A stretch of DNA of 40,304 nt from positions 1 through 40,304 of the IMG/VR virus record IMGVR_UViG_3300008470_000530, one strand, 5' to 3'. The stretch's first letter is position 1. The number at the start of each line of letters is the position of its first letter. A program made the translations under genes and the position numbers. Positions 9,385 through 17,236 of this stretch are shown piece after piece. The stretch comes from a virus. Under the pieces are notes generated by a model. It saw only the letters and a list, made by a program, of their open reading frames with translations. It was not told where the DNA came from and searched no databases.

Positions 9385-9915
9385 TTACCCAAAAATTTTA
9401 CCCTGTAAATTTGCCTCGCCCGTAAAGCCCGCCCGCCTCATTAACTTAGTTAAGGCACTGCTTAAAATACCGTCGTAATTTTCCTTATCTGCTAAATTTT
9501 TAACAAAAGGATCGTTTATTATTTCCCTTTTAGGTAAATTATTTTTTCTATTTCCTAATTGGTGAAATTTAGCAACCGCGCTTTTACTTCCAAAACTAGC
9601 CGATTTATTGGTTACATCATTTATATTATCTGGGTCGCCACTGCGCGAAAATGAGCCTGCCATTGTGCCAAATTTAACTAGTGAGGGGTGGGCAAAACCT
9701 ACGGCACGCATTTTACTTGCTTTTGTTTCTGGTTTTAATTCCTTCCAATATTTTAGATTGCCTTTGTTGGTGTCAAAGAATTTGTCCAAATGTCCGCGAA
9801 ACTTACGCCCCATTTCTTTATACGCTTCTTTAAGGCGTATTAAATTTTTATCACCAAGTTTTTTAAAAACATCTTGCGCTTGTTTTGAAAATTTTATACC
9901 AACATTATCAGCCAT
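9385..9915 (-). CDS. Virion morphogenesis protein, Mu gpG / HK97 gp10-like, 176 aa
   Basis: Mu gpG-like proteins act at the head-tail joint and are recognised by an 'HQxG...LPxRxf' segment. Here FHQLGNRKNNLPKREI fits this at about residues 120-137. The N-terminal half is a basic helix (AQDVFKKLGDKNLIRLKEAY). The open frame starts at GTG 9927, which overlaps the upstream gene. ATG 9915 is the preferred start. Ribosome binding sequence is weak, so translational coupling with the upstream gene is likely. Confidence 0.8.
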   Translation of the reverse strand: MADNVGIKFSKQAQDVFKKLGDKNLIRLKEAYKEMGRKFRGHLDKFFDTNKGNLKYWKELKPETKASKMRAVGFAHPSLVKFGTMAGSFSRSGDPDNINDVTNKSASFGSKSAVAKFHQLGNRKNNLPKREIINDPFVKNLADKENYDGILSSALTKLMRRAGFTGEANLQGKIFG

Positions 9916-9916
9916 T

Positions 9917-10402
9917 TTAACACCCACACTCGCTACTATCTGAAACTACCCCGCAATCCTCGCAGTCGGGATTATCAGGCAAAGCATTACTTTTACAAAT
10001 AGGTAAATTCTCATATCGTAAATCTTCTTTGCCGTCTGACATTAAAGTTTTAGATGTGCTATTTATGTAAACTTTACGATTTATTATGTCATCCAATAAT
10101 TCTAGTGCCTCTTTGCGTAAATTTCTTTTTTTAGTTAAGTCAGCACCGCTAGATTTGCCGTCGGAATTTAAAACCATTTCGTCCACTGTACCCGCAACCA
10201 ACTTTGCGTGAATTTGTACTATTAGCTTTAAATCGGCTGTGTCGGTTATTGGAACATCGGCAATAGAAGACAATCTATTGTTTATAAAACTTTCCTCACC
10301 GTTCAAATGGAACTGTATTTTAGCCTCTGATAAATTAGCAGTGGCACTAAAACTATAACCCAAGAAGTAATTTTTAACATCCGAAACTAAAGCGTAAGGC
10401 AT
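9917..10402 (-). CDS. Head-tail connector, Mu gp36-like (DUF1320 type), 161 aa
   Basis: Starts MPYALVSDVKNYF, the typical opening of gp36-like head-completion proteins, and continues with helices including SLSKA-like FINNRLSSI and LKLIVQIHAKLVAGTVDEM. ATG 10402 has GAGGATTTAAA directly upstream. The C-terminus is unusual: it carries six cysteines in about 24 residues (CKSN, CEDCG, SECGC), which could bind metal or form disulfides. It overlaps the gpG-like gene. The family call is moderate. Confidence 0.75.
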   Translation of the reverse strand: MPYALVSDVKNYFLGYSFSATANLSEAKIQFHLNGEESFINNRLSSIADVPITDTADLKLIVQIHAKLVAGTVDEMVLNSDGKSSGADLTKKRNLRKEALELLDDIINRKVYINSTSKTLMSDGKEDLRYENLPICKSNALPDNPDCEDCGVVSDSSECGC

Positions 10403-10411
10403 TTTAAATCC

Positions 10412-10567
10412 TCATTGCTTAATACTAAAGCAATTTATACATTCGTTATTTTTTTTATCAAACATTAAATCCATATTGCATTTTTCAGAGCAAAACTTAA
10501 CATATTTTTTACTCGCACACCCAAATAAAATAAAAAATACTAAAATTATAAATGTTATTTTTGCCAT
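10412..10567 (-). CDS. Small predicted lipoprotein, 51 aa
   Basis: Begins at ATG 10567, immediately after the upstream TAA, with AGGA twelve bases before it; ends TGA. A hydrophobic N-terminus (ITFIILVFFILFGC) ends in a lipobox-like LFGC with Cys 17 as the expected lipidated residue. The mature part is about 35 residues with two more Cys pairs (CSEKC, CINC). Possible roles are an outer-spanin-like lysis protein or a superinfection-exclusion lipoprotein of the T5 Llp kind. Neither can be decided from sequence. It is the third exported product in a row. Confidence 0.75.
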   Translation of the reverse strand: MAKITFIILVFFILFGCASKKYVKFCSEKCNMDLMFDKKNNECINCFSIKQ

Positions 10568-11785
10568 TTAATAAACATTCCTAACAGAGATATTTGCGTT
10601 TCCGATTAATATATTTTTATTACCAGTTACATTTCTAACACCTATCGATACCTTTTGTTTTGTTAAACAGTCTACATTGCTATCTCCTTGCAAAGGTAAA
10701 ATGGTAAGGTCGCCAGACCAAGTACCGTTTCTTTGTAAAGTTAATATAACTCTAACATTGTCAACAAAAATTGCAAATTCTAAACAATGGTTAGCATCAT
10801 CAGGCTTAACAGATAGGACGGCAGATATTTTATAGCGGACACTAGCCTCTACACCGTCGTTACACTCTAAATAAGATGGCGCATTAAATTTTCCCGATTC
10901 TGTACCCATAAATGTGGCAGTAACTTCAAAAGTATTTAAAGCTACATTACTGACTTTATAAACACCACCGTAATTCATTGTCTCAGTTATAAAAGCTATC
11001 TCACCATTTTTTAAACCGTGTCCTGCGGAAGTTATGGTTACTTGCCCTCCGCCTGCATCTGAAATAGATGTTATTGAAACATTCCGTTTTGACGCTCCAA
11101 ACACCCAAGTGGAAGTTTCCAAAACTCCAAATTGAGAAGACACAAAAGTAGCTATTATATTAAATGAATTTTCGGCTACACTAGAAATTATATAAGTACC
11201 ATTATAATCCGTTGTGTCAGTTATGGTTATGCTTTTGCCGTCGCATAGTCCGTGTTCGTCTGATAAAACCAAAACAAATCCACCTCCAGCATCGGAAGCT
11301 ATTAATATTTGTTTTTCAAAAGTATCTAGCGCACCTGCCACAAGTCCCATAACAGGATACCAATCACCCATAGTTTTAACATCAATTTTTTCAGTTTGAT
11401 TTTCAACACCCATTGTTCCGTAAAATTCATTATCGGCTACAACTTCGGGAATTGCTCCAAGTATATCTTCGTTTATTGATAGTCGCACTTTTTCTTGTGC
11501 ATTTCCATAGGCATAAAAAACTCTTGGTCCGTCACCACCGACACCGTCGGGGTCATCAATATACAATGCAGATTTATTCTCAGGCGTTGCGGGCGGTGTG
11601 GAGGTTATTGTAAATACCAAAGCATTTTCTTTTAAAGTAGTGCCTTGAATTAAATCCTCAGTAGTGCTTTTCTGCGTTGCAAAAATTTTATGCAAACCAA
11701 AAATAGCAACAACAAAAAAGAGTAGCCAAAATAACTTACACCAACTAAATAATTTCCTTGTACACAATTTTTTTAGTAATTTCAT
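10568..11785 (-). CDS. Membrane-anchored fibre-like protein with tandem repeats, 405 aa
   Basis: The N-terminus is a basic stretch followed by a hydrophobic segment (FWLLFFVVAIFGLHKIFA) with an A-x-x-like end, so it is either a signal peptide or a signal anchor. About residues 165-235 and 240-310 are two related repeats, each with SDAGGG, an HGL.(D/N)G(K/E) turn, YNGTY or YGGVY, and a Phe-rich strand, a module common in phage fibres. The C-terminal 100 residues are beta-rich. ATG 11785 has AGGGGATAAT upstream. A Sec-targeted fibre-like protein between capsid and connector genes is unexpected. Confidence 0.8.
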   Translation of the reverse strand: MKLLKKLCTRKLFSWCKLFWLLFFVVAIFGLHKIFATQKSTTEDLIQGTTLKENALVFTITSTPPATPENKSALYIDDPDGVGGDGPRVFYAYGNAQEKVRLSINEDILGAIPEVVADNEFYGTMGVENQTEKIDVKTMGDWYPVMGLVAGALDTFEKQILIASDAGGGFVLVLSDEHGLCDGKSITITDTTDYNGTYIISSVAENSFNIIATFVSSQFGVLETSTWVFGASKRNVSITSISDAGGGQVTITSAGHGLKNGEIAFITETMNYGGVYKVSNVALNTFEVTATFMGTESGKFNAPSYLECNDGVEASVRYKISAVLSVKPDDANHCLEFAIFVDNVRVILTLQRNGTWSGDLTILPLQGDSNVDCLTKQKVSIGVRNVTGNKNILIGNANISVRNVY

Positions 11786-11807
11786 ATTATCCCCTTTTAT
11801 TTTAAAT

Positions 11808-13300
11808 TTATGGTATTGCTACCCTAGATGTCTCAGTCCATACGCCATTTCTGTATCTAAGCGTTAAATTACTTTTATCTGTGTTAATCGAAAAATCTAC
11901 ACCGCCTTCTAAAAATATATTGCCTGTACCGTGTTTTACTACCACAGTTCTTGCAGTATTTGCAGCGTAAATTTGTAAAATCCTACCCTCAAGACCACCG
12001 TTAATAGTAACTAAATCGTCAGTTACGGCGTCTGCTTGTGTATCTACTGTGTGGTAGTTACGGGTAGCTGTTATAGCACCTGTGGCAATTGTTAATTCCG
12101 TAGGCGTACCGTCTGATTGAGTTCCGTTAATTTCTAATGTTGACAATGGGTTGGTTGCGCCTATTCCAACATTGCCATTATGAGCTATTGTTACTTTTTC
12201 AGTTCGTGCGGTAGTTCCGTTTTCGGTAGTATAAATACTGATGTCTATCCCGTTTGCCGATACTCCCCAATTTTCAGTAGCTTTAAACTCAAACATTGCT
12301 TTTGCTGTGGTCACCAATGCAGTGCCGTTGTGTCCCGATGCGCCAATTCTGTAAATGACATTGCCATTCAATAATCCAGTCGGCGAAGCGAATGTTCCGT
12401 TATATCTGAAAGCGGAAAAATTTGTACTCCCCGCATAAGTTAAAGAGTTAGTCCCTAAATTTCCACCCGCTGTTTTTGTAAATAAAATAGTATCATGCGT
12501 ATCTATGTAAAAAAAAGCATTAGGTGATGTGGAGCCAAAACTCCACATATTTGCATTTTTGTCGTAAAAAGAATTTGTGTCAAAGTAAATTTTTCCTTTA
12601 GTTGCATCGCTTGTGCTTTCTAATGTTAAATTTCCGCCAGCAGTGCTATTGCCATAAATAGTATTTCCTTTAGCATCCAAATTTGCACCAAGTTCAGGGG
12701 TTAAATCTTCTACAATGTTTTTAAGGAATGTAGAGGCTAAATAAGTATCTGCAATAGGAGTGCCTTGCCAAGTTCCCGTTCCGATTGTACCCAAAGTAGT
12801 TATACTTGTAGCACCCGTCCAAGTGGATAAAGCGGTATTTTCTACATTACCCAAACCGACTTCTGTTTGAGTTACTGCGTGAGGGTTTCCTGTAACTAAT
12901 TGGCTATGAGTGTAGGCACTGTCCCAATTTGCCGAGCTGTCTGTAAATGTTGACACAACACCGCTTCACTTTTTAAAATACCGTCGGATAATTCACTAAA
13001 AACATAGTCGCCTTTTGTTACATCCGTTGTAGTTTCAAAAGTTAAGTCATCACCCGAACCAGTGCCACCTCTGATAATTGGTGATTTAATTATTTCGGAA
13101 TTTACAGAACCGTCCGCACCGTCAATAGTTACCTTATAAGCGGTCGGAGTATCAGCGTCTTGTGCCACTCCAAATAAACCGCTTAAATTCATTTCGGCTA
13201 ATTTAGTAGCAACATTTACATCAACCCCGTAAAAATCACCCGCAAAAGAGCAACTGCAAAATAAAAAGAAACTTAATAATAATTTTAATTTTTTTATCAT
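11808..13300 (-). CDS. Fibre-like protein with signal peptide, broken by a frameshift (about 497 aa if joined)
   Basis: The first frame (13300 to 12896) starts at ATG 13300 with AGGATAAAATT upstream and has a clear signal peptide (LLLSFFLFCSCSFA, then GDFYG). The second frame (to 11808) carries fibre signatures: NWDSAYTHSQLVTGNPHAVT, VGLGNVENT, GTIGTGTW, and NGNVGIGATNPLSTLEI, as in many side-tail fibres, but with no C-terminal S74 peptidase. The two parts join near 12953-12958, where one base is missing: GTGAAGC should read GTGAAAGC to give KSESGVVSTF. A T TTA AAA heptamer lies just upstream, but its -1 frame meets TGA. The joined gene needs checking. Confidence 0.75.
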
Positions 13301-13304
13301 AATT

Positions 13305-13508
13305 TTATCCTATTAACTTCCACCCGCCCGTTATTGTATACTGCCACACTTGGTCGGCATCTGTAGTGTAAAACTGTATCGAGGTAGTAGGTGTAAGCGC
13401 GAGCCTTTCTGCTTCCGTTCCTTCTAATTGTGTTACCGTTATAGCGCCCGCACAATATGTGTCGTCCTCCCGCTCTTTGCCTAAAACATAATCTATTTTT
13501 ATACCCAT
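13305..13508 (-). CDS. Small structural protein, 67 aa
   Basis: ATG 13508 is preceded by AAGG. The protein ends with an IQFYTTDADQVWQYTITGGW segment, a pattern seen in small phage structural domains that contain a Trp-rich beta hairpin. No family is recognised. It lies between capsid-associated genes and the exported fibre-like gene, four bases ahead of the latter's start, so it is probably co-translated and may be a fibre or decoration component. Confidence 0.65.
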   Translation of the reverse strand: MGIKIDYVLGKEREDDTYCAGAITVTQLEGTEAERLALTPTTSIQFYTTDADQVWQYTITGGWKLIG

Positions 13509-13529
13509 TTTATTTGCCTTTTGAAAATT

Positions 13530-13808
13530 TTAATTATAAGTTAAGCTATCCCTTAAACTCCATTTATTGTCTTCACGAGTATTGCCGTCAGCCCAAACGG
13601 TATAACCAACGGAAACTCCCTCAACGGGTTTAACTATTTTTTTAATACTCCATATTGCCTCTGCTTGTTTATCAAAAGAATTTATAACGGCAACGCCTAT
13701 GTAGACAACCCCCGCCGTTGTAACTTCGTCATCAAATATTTTAGTAACATCACCGCTTACATCGTCCACCCGTACTTCATTAATTTTCCTGCTATCACCT
13801 ACTGCCAT
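13530..13808 (-). CDS. Hypothetical structural protein, 92 aa
   Basis: ATG 13808 has GGGGG eight bases upstream. Starts MAVGDSRKINEVRVDDVSGD and contains a beta-rich middle (GVVYIGVAVINSF) and a C-terminal GYTVWADGNTRED turn. No known family. It has the look of a small virion or head-decoration protein, and its place just after the capsid gene fits. Confidence 0.7.
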   Translation of the reverse strand: MAVGDSRKINEVRVDDVSGDVTKIFDDEVTTAGVVYIGVAVINSFDKQAEAIWSIKKIVKPVEGVSVGYTVWADGNTREDNKWSLRDSLTYN

Positions 13809-13823
13809 AATCTACCCCCATAT

Positions 13824-14066
13824 TTATTTTTTAGATTTTGCCTCGGCTTTTGCTTTAACTTCAGCCTTAGCCTTAGCTTTTTTGGCGCCGTAATTTTTAA
13901 CCAAAGTATCAGCCTGTTTTTTTGATATAACTTGTAAATAACCAGCGGGGGTTATTGAAGTCAAATTAAAAAATTCCTTGCCGTCTTCAAAATTTATAAC
14001 TGCCTTTGTAACTTCCTTTCTGATTAATCCTAAACCTTCTTTATTTTCAATTATCATTGCATCCAT
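13824..14066 (-). CDS. Small protein with Lys/Ala-rich tail, 80 aa
   Basis: A longer frame opens at TTG 14162 inside the capsid gene, but ATG 14066 has AGGAG nine bases upstream and is the likely start. The N-terminal 60 residues form a small mixed fold (MIIENKEGLGLIRKEVTK, then LTSITPAGYLQVISKKQAD). The last 20 are a KAKAEVKAKAEAKSKK tail that is strongly basic. This resembles head-tail joining or head completion proteins with charged C-termini, but I cannot name it. A perfect hairpin separates it from the capsid gene. Confidence 0.75.
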   Translation of the reverse strand: MDAMIIENKEGLGLIRKEVTKAVINFEDGKEFFNLTSITPAGYLQVISKKQADTLVKNYGAKKAKAKAEVKAKAEAKSKK

Positions 14067-14096
14067 TTTTATTGCTCCTATTTTTTTAAAATTTAA

Positions 14097-14119
14097 GTGG
14101 GGGATTTTGAGTCCCCCAC
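14097..14119 (-). terminator. Perfect 8-bp hairpin after the capsid gene
   Basis: GTGGGGGA (14097-14104) and TCCCCCAC (14112-14119) form a perfect stem with a seven-base loop. On the minus strand it is followed by TTAAATTTT. It likely acts as a partial terminator or an mRNA-stabilising stem that raises capsid transcript relative to downstream genes. Confidence 0.65.
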
Positions 14120-14131
14120 CCGCTGTATCAA

Positions 14132-15146
14132 TTAAGTGTTTGTAACCTTTCCCATTTTCCAAAACCCAGCAAGACCTACGCCGAGTTTGACACGTACACC
14201 GTATTGTAATTTATTGTTATTTACAACAGAATAATCCTTCATACTAGGTGTATCTAGTCTAGGCGCATAAACTTCTTGCAACATAAACGGTCGCATAAAT
14301 GGTGTTTCGGCATCCAAAACTTCGACATACCAATCGTTAGCATCCGTAAAAGGATGTGGCATTACTTCTTTTACCAAAGCACTTGCGACAACATTGCCCC
14401 CGTTTAAAGCACTTACCGAATTTGATAATCTCATTTTTTCAAATTGCGGTTTAAGCAATGCAGGGCAATGTATTTTTACCGATGTTATGTTTTGATTAAG
14501 CAATCTTTTTTCGCCATTTATAGCACCAGTCGCACCGTAACTCATTGACTGCAATTTACCAACTAAACCCAATAAGTCAATTTCTAATTTAGTAATGGTG
14601 TCAACGCCTGTGCCTGTCTGTATATTGGTTAAACTTCCGCTTGCGCTATCGTAACTATGACTTGCGGAGAATAACGGCTGACCGTCCAACGCAACTATGG
14701 TGTCATTAATTCCCAAAGCTGTAAGCGGTGTGCTGGATGTTCCGTTTTCAATTATTTGTAACATCTGATTAAACGGATAATCCTTTGCCGCCATACCAAG
14801 CCACGCTATTGTTTTTACCCAAGTTTCTATGGCGTTTTCAATATCAAAGCTACTGCCTTTGTTTGCAATTTCCTGCAAATCGTCAGCGTCAAACTGTATA
14901 CCTTTGTCGCCAATTTGATTAAATACAGTCATTTCCCAATTTTCAGCAGGATTTTCATAGATCCCGTTATTGGTAAATTTTCTTAGCCCAGTAAGAAATT
15001 GAGCAAAAATATATTTAATACTTTTTTTGCCAACGGCAGGCGAATTGAAAGCCAAAGAGCCTAGACGGATTATGCGTTCTATATTTTATCGTAAAATCTG
15101 CCTTTGCTTTTTGATTTAATTTTAGTGCTAATTGTTGTATATCCAT
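14132..15146 (-). CDS. Major capsid protein, Mu gpT-like, with uncertain N-terminus
   Basis: Position after portal, protease/scaffold and decoration genes, abundance-type hairpin downstream, and motifs such as ALDGQPLFSASHSYDS and FMRPFMLQEVYAPRLD point to a Mu T-like HK97-fold capsid subunit. The uninterrupted frame begins only at TTG 15055 without a good ribosome site. Upstream, ATG 15146 (AGGAG 13 bases before) opens a different frame (MDIQQLALKLNQKAKADF) that would join smoothly if one base near 15060 were removed, giving about 337 residues. So either the start is a TTG or a single-base insertion breaks the gene. Confidence 0.8.
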
Positions 15147-15165
15147 TTTTTTATTTTAACTCCTA

Positions 15166-15585
15166 TTAAATTTTTACGGCTACTAAGCCCTGATTAGTGT
15201 CAATGTCAACCAATGCGCCGACCAACACATCATTAGTGGTGTCACCTACTAGCGCAACTTCGGTGGAGCTGTCCACATAAACGCTAGTGCCAGCCATAAC
15301 ATCGGCTATGGTTATAGTTCCTGTGTAAGGTAACCAAGCAATCTTTCCGCTTCCCTTTGCTAAAACTTCTAAAGAGAATTTACTGTCGGCTGTGTTTTCT
15401 GCGGCTGTTTTAGTAATAGGCTTTTGTGCAATTCCCAAAAATACTTCGCTTGCTGTGTCCCCACCAATTTTACCGTAACCGCTAGTGTCACCATTGATTA
15501 TGTGTCCTGTTTCAATTGCAAGTGCGCCGTCTACCATTGGCACATTGCGACCTCTAAAGTTTTCTACATATCTAAATCTAGCCAT
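15166..15585 (-). CDS. Head decoration protein, DUF2190-like, 139 aa
   Basis: ATG 15585 has GGGAGG upstream. The protein is Gly/Ala/Thr-rich and beta in character: VDGALAIETGHIINGDTSG, VFLGIAQKPITKTAAENTAD, then a TSVYVDSSTEVALVGD end. This matches small capsid-decoration proteins (DUF2190/gpD-like) in size, composition and place between the protease-scaffold and capsid genes. Confidence 0.8.
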   Translation of the reverse strand: MARFRYVENFRGRNVPMVDGALAIETGHIINGDTSGYGKIGGDTASEVFLGIAQKPITKTAAENTADSKFSLEVLAKGSGKIAWLPYTGTITIADVMAGTSVYVDSSTEVALVGDTTNDVLVGALVDIDTNQGLVAVKI

Positions 15586-15587
15586 AA

Positions 15588-16007
15588 TTATTTGACCTCC
15601 CTTACCGATTTAAGCAACTCAACGGTATACTTTTTTTGGTCAGAATTATGTAACTCTAACTCGCTTTCAGTTAAACCGTTATCCGCTAATTTAACATCCT
15701 CGCCCTTGCTTTTCATATTAACAAGTGCGGGCGCTTGTGCGAAAAAATCGTCCATATCTTTGGAAGTTTTAAAATTTAAAAAACATTTTTCTTTCATAGC
15801 CTCAACTACTTTGCCGTCAACCTTCAATTTATCAAAGGCAACTTCTTTGTCTTTTAAATTTATTTTTTCGTCTTTGGCACTAAGTTCTGTTTTTAGCGTT
15901 TCATTTTCTTTTGCAATGTCATTATATTTTTTTTGATTATCCAAAAGAGCAGGCACATCAATGCTGTGGTCTTCGGACAATTTTTTAATTAAACTTTCTT
16001 TATCCAT
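15588..16007 (-). CDS. Nested in-frame scaffold start inside the protease gene, 139 aa
   Basis: ATG 16007 lies inside the protease frame and has its own AGGAG ribosome site at ideal distance. Translation from it would give only the coiled-coil scaffold part (MDKESLIKKLSEDHSID onward). Nested scaffold genes inside the protease gene are established for lambda (Nu3 in C) and Mu (Z in I), so this site very likely makes a free scaffold protein. Confidence 0.75.
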   Translation of the reverse strand: MDKESLIKKLSEDHSIDVPALLDNQKKYNDIAKENETLKTELSAKDEKINLKDKEVAFDKLKVDGKVVEAMKEKCFLNFKTSKDMDDFFAQAPALVNMKSKGEDVKLADNGLTESELELHNSDQKKYTVELLKSVREVK

Positions 16008-17048
16008 TTTTTCTAACTCCTGTATTTGAAATGAGCGCTCCGATAATTTAATCGGTTCGCCTTTTTGAAAAGGTCTGTTTGTTAGAGCCGCTCCAATAAG
16101 CACATTGTCGAAACTCTCGCCCTTTTCATTTACATATCCTTCGTGGTAAAATTCCGGGCTAATGTATTTATACTGTTCTGAGGCTAAAGTTTTCTTAGCC
16201 GTATCAGTAAATTTAATTTTCGCCCACAATTCGTCACCATTCTTTTTTGGGTACAAAGCATTAATCCAACCCCACGCTGGTTTTTCGCCCGCGTCGTTGT
16301 CGTGTGTATTTTCTATTGAAATATCAATACCACGCACATTGTTGTTAAAATTTGTTTTTAATTGTTCTAAATCTTTTTTAGTTAATGAAAAATTTTCAGA
16401 CCCTTTGTAATCACCTACTTTAAATAACATAGCCTCGCTTAGGTTTTCCGTACCGTCGCCAAAGTTAAACTCGGATAACTTAAAAGCGCAAGGCAACCCG
16501 CGCATTTTCTCACTTAGATTGAATTTCTTTTTAGTTTCCTGTGTAAATAATTCATCGGCAAGACCGTAATCTATTGCCTCTTGCGCAAACATATATTTGT
16601 CAAATTTGTAAACATCTGATTTTATTTGCTCCGTTGTTTTGCCCGTGTTTTCTGACATTATTTTAAATATTTGGTTCTCTCTTTTTTCCAATACGCTTAC
16701 ATTTTCCTTAATTTCAGAAATTTTACCGATTGTTCCGCTAAACATTTCGTGTATCATAACCCGCGAATTTTCGCCAACAAAACGCTTGTCGCCTGCCGAT
16801 AATAGAACCGCCGCCGCACTACCCGCCTCGCCAACTGCAATGGTATAAATAGGGCTTTTAATTCCTTTCATTGCGTCTAAGATTGAAAGCAGAGCATTAA
16901 CCTCGCCACCGCCAGAATTAATATACATTTTGATAGGTTCGTTACTTTCATTGTCAAAATAGATTAACTGCTGGACAATAAAGTTAGCCATTTCAGTTTC
17001 AAATTCTCTAAATATAAAAATATTTCTTACTGATATTTTATCTGCCAT
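15588..17048 (-). CDS. ClpP-like protease fused to Mu I-like protease/scaffold, 486 aa
   Basis: About residues 5-185 are a ClpP/S49-like head protease: INSGGGEVNALL, catalytic Ser in GEAGSAAAVLLSAG, His in VMIHEMFSG, and a DYGLADELF end. About 195-330 match the Mu gpI protease: ENTHDND, WGWINALYP, ISPEFYHEGY, IGAALTNRPF. The last 140 residues are a Lys/Glu coiled coil of scaffold type. Two protease types on one chain is unusual. The frame is open upstream to ATG 17126, but that part is a hairpin; ATG 17048 with AGAGG is the start. Confidence 0.85.
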   Translation of the reverse strand: MADKISVRNIFIFREFETEMANFIVQQLIYFDNESNEPIKMYINSGGGEVNALLSILDAMKGIKSPIYTIAVGEAGSAAAVLLSAGDKRFVGENSRVMIHEMFSGTIGKISEIKENVSVLEKRENQIFKIMSENTGKTTEQIKSDVYKFDKYMFAQEAIDYGLADELFTQETKKKFNLSEKMRGLPCAFKLSEFNFGDGTENLSEAMLFKVGDYKGSENFSLTKKDLEQLKTNFNNNVRGIDISIENTHDNDAGEKPAWGWINALYPKKNGDELWAKIKFTDTAKKTLASEQYKYISPEFYHEGYVNEKGESFDNVLIGAALTNRPFQKGEPIKLSERSFQIQELEKMDKESLIKKLSEDHSIDVPALLDNQKKYNDIAKENETLKTELSAKDEKINLKDKEVAFDKLKVDGKVVEAMKEKCFLNFKTSKDMDDFFAQAPALVNMKSKGEDVKLADNGLTESELELHNSDQKKYTVELLKSVREVK

Positions 17049-17070
17049 AAAATTAACCTCTTTTAAATTT

Positions 17071-17123
17071 AAGACACAAAAGGGAGCGCACCATATAGAT
17101 GCACTCCCTTGTAAAAGTGTCTT
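17071..17123 (-). terminator. Long hairpin between portal and protease genes
   Basis: Inner stem AAGGGAG-GCA (17080-17090) pairs with TGC-CTCCCTT (17100-17110), one mismatch, nine-base loop, and on the minus strand it is followed by TTTTGTGTC. An outer stem AAGACAC/GTGTCTT (17071-17077 with 17117-17123) wraps it. It lies upstream of the protease ribosome site and may be an attenuator or a processing site. Confidence 0.65.
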
Positions 17124-17147
17124 CATTTAGCCCGATACAAGTCGGTT

Positions 17148-17163
17148 AAACCCCGTCGGGTTT
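17148..17163. other. Short hairpin AAACCC-4-GGGTTT
   Basis: A six-pair stem with a four-base loop just downstream of the portal stop and next to the long hairpin at 17071. No T-run follows on the minus strand. With the neighbouring hairpin it makes the portal-protease junction the most structured spacer of the virion operon. Confidence 0.45.
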
Positions 17164-17236
17164 GCCAAATTTCTTAAAAAATTATCAAAACTACTTTTAA
17201 ATAATACCAAATTATTTTCAAAAAGAAAGCAAGTAG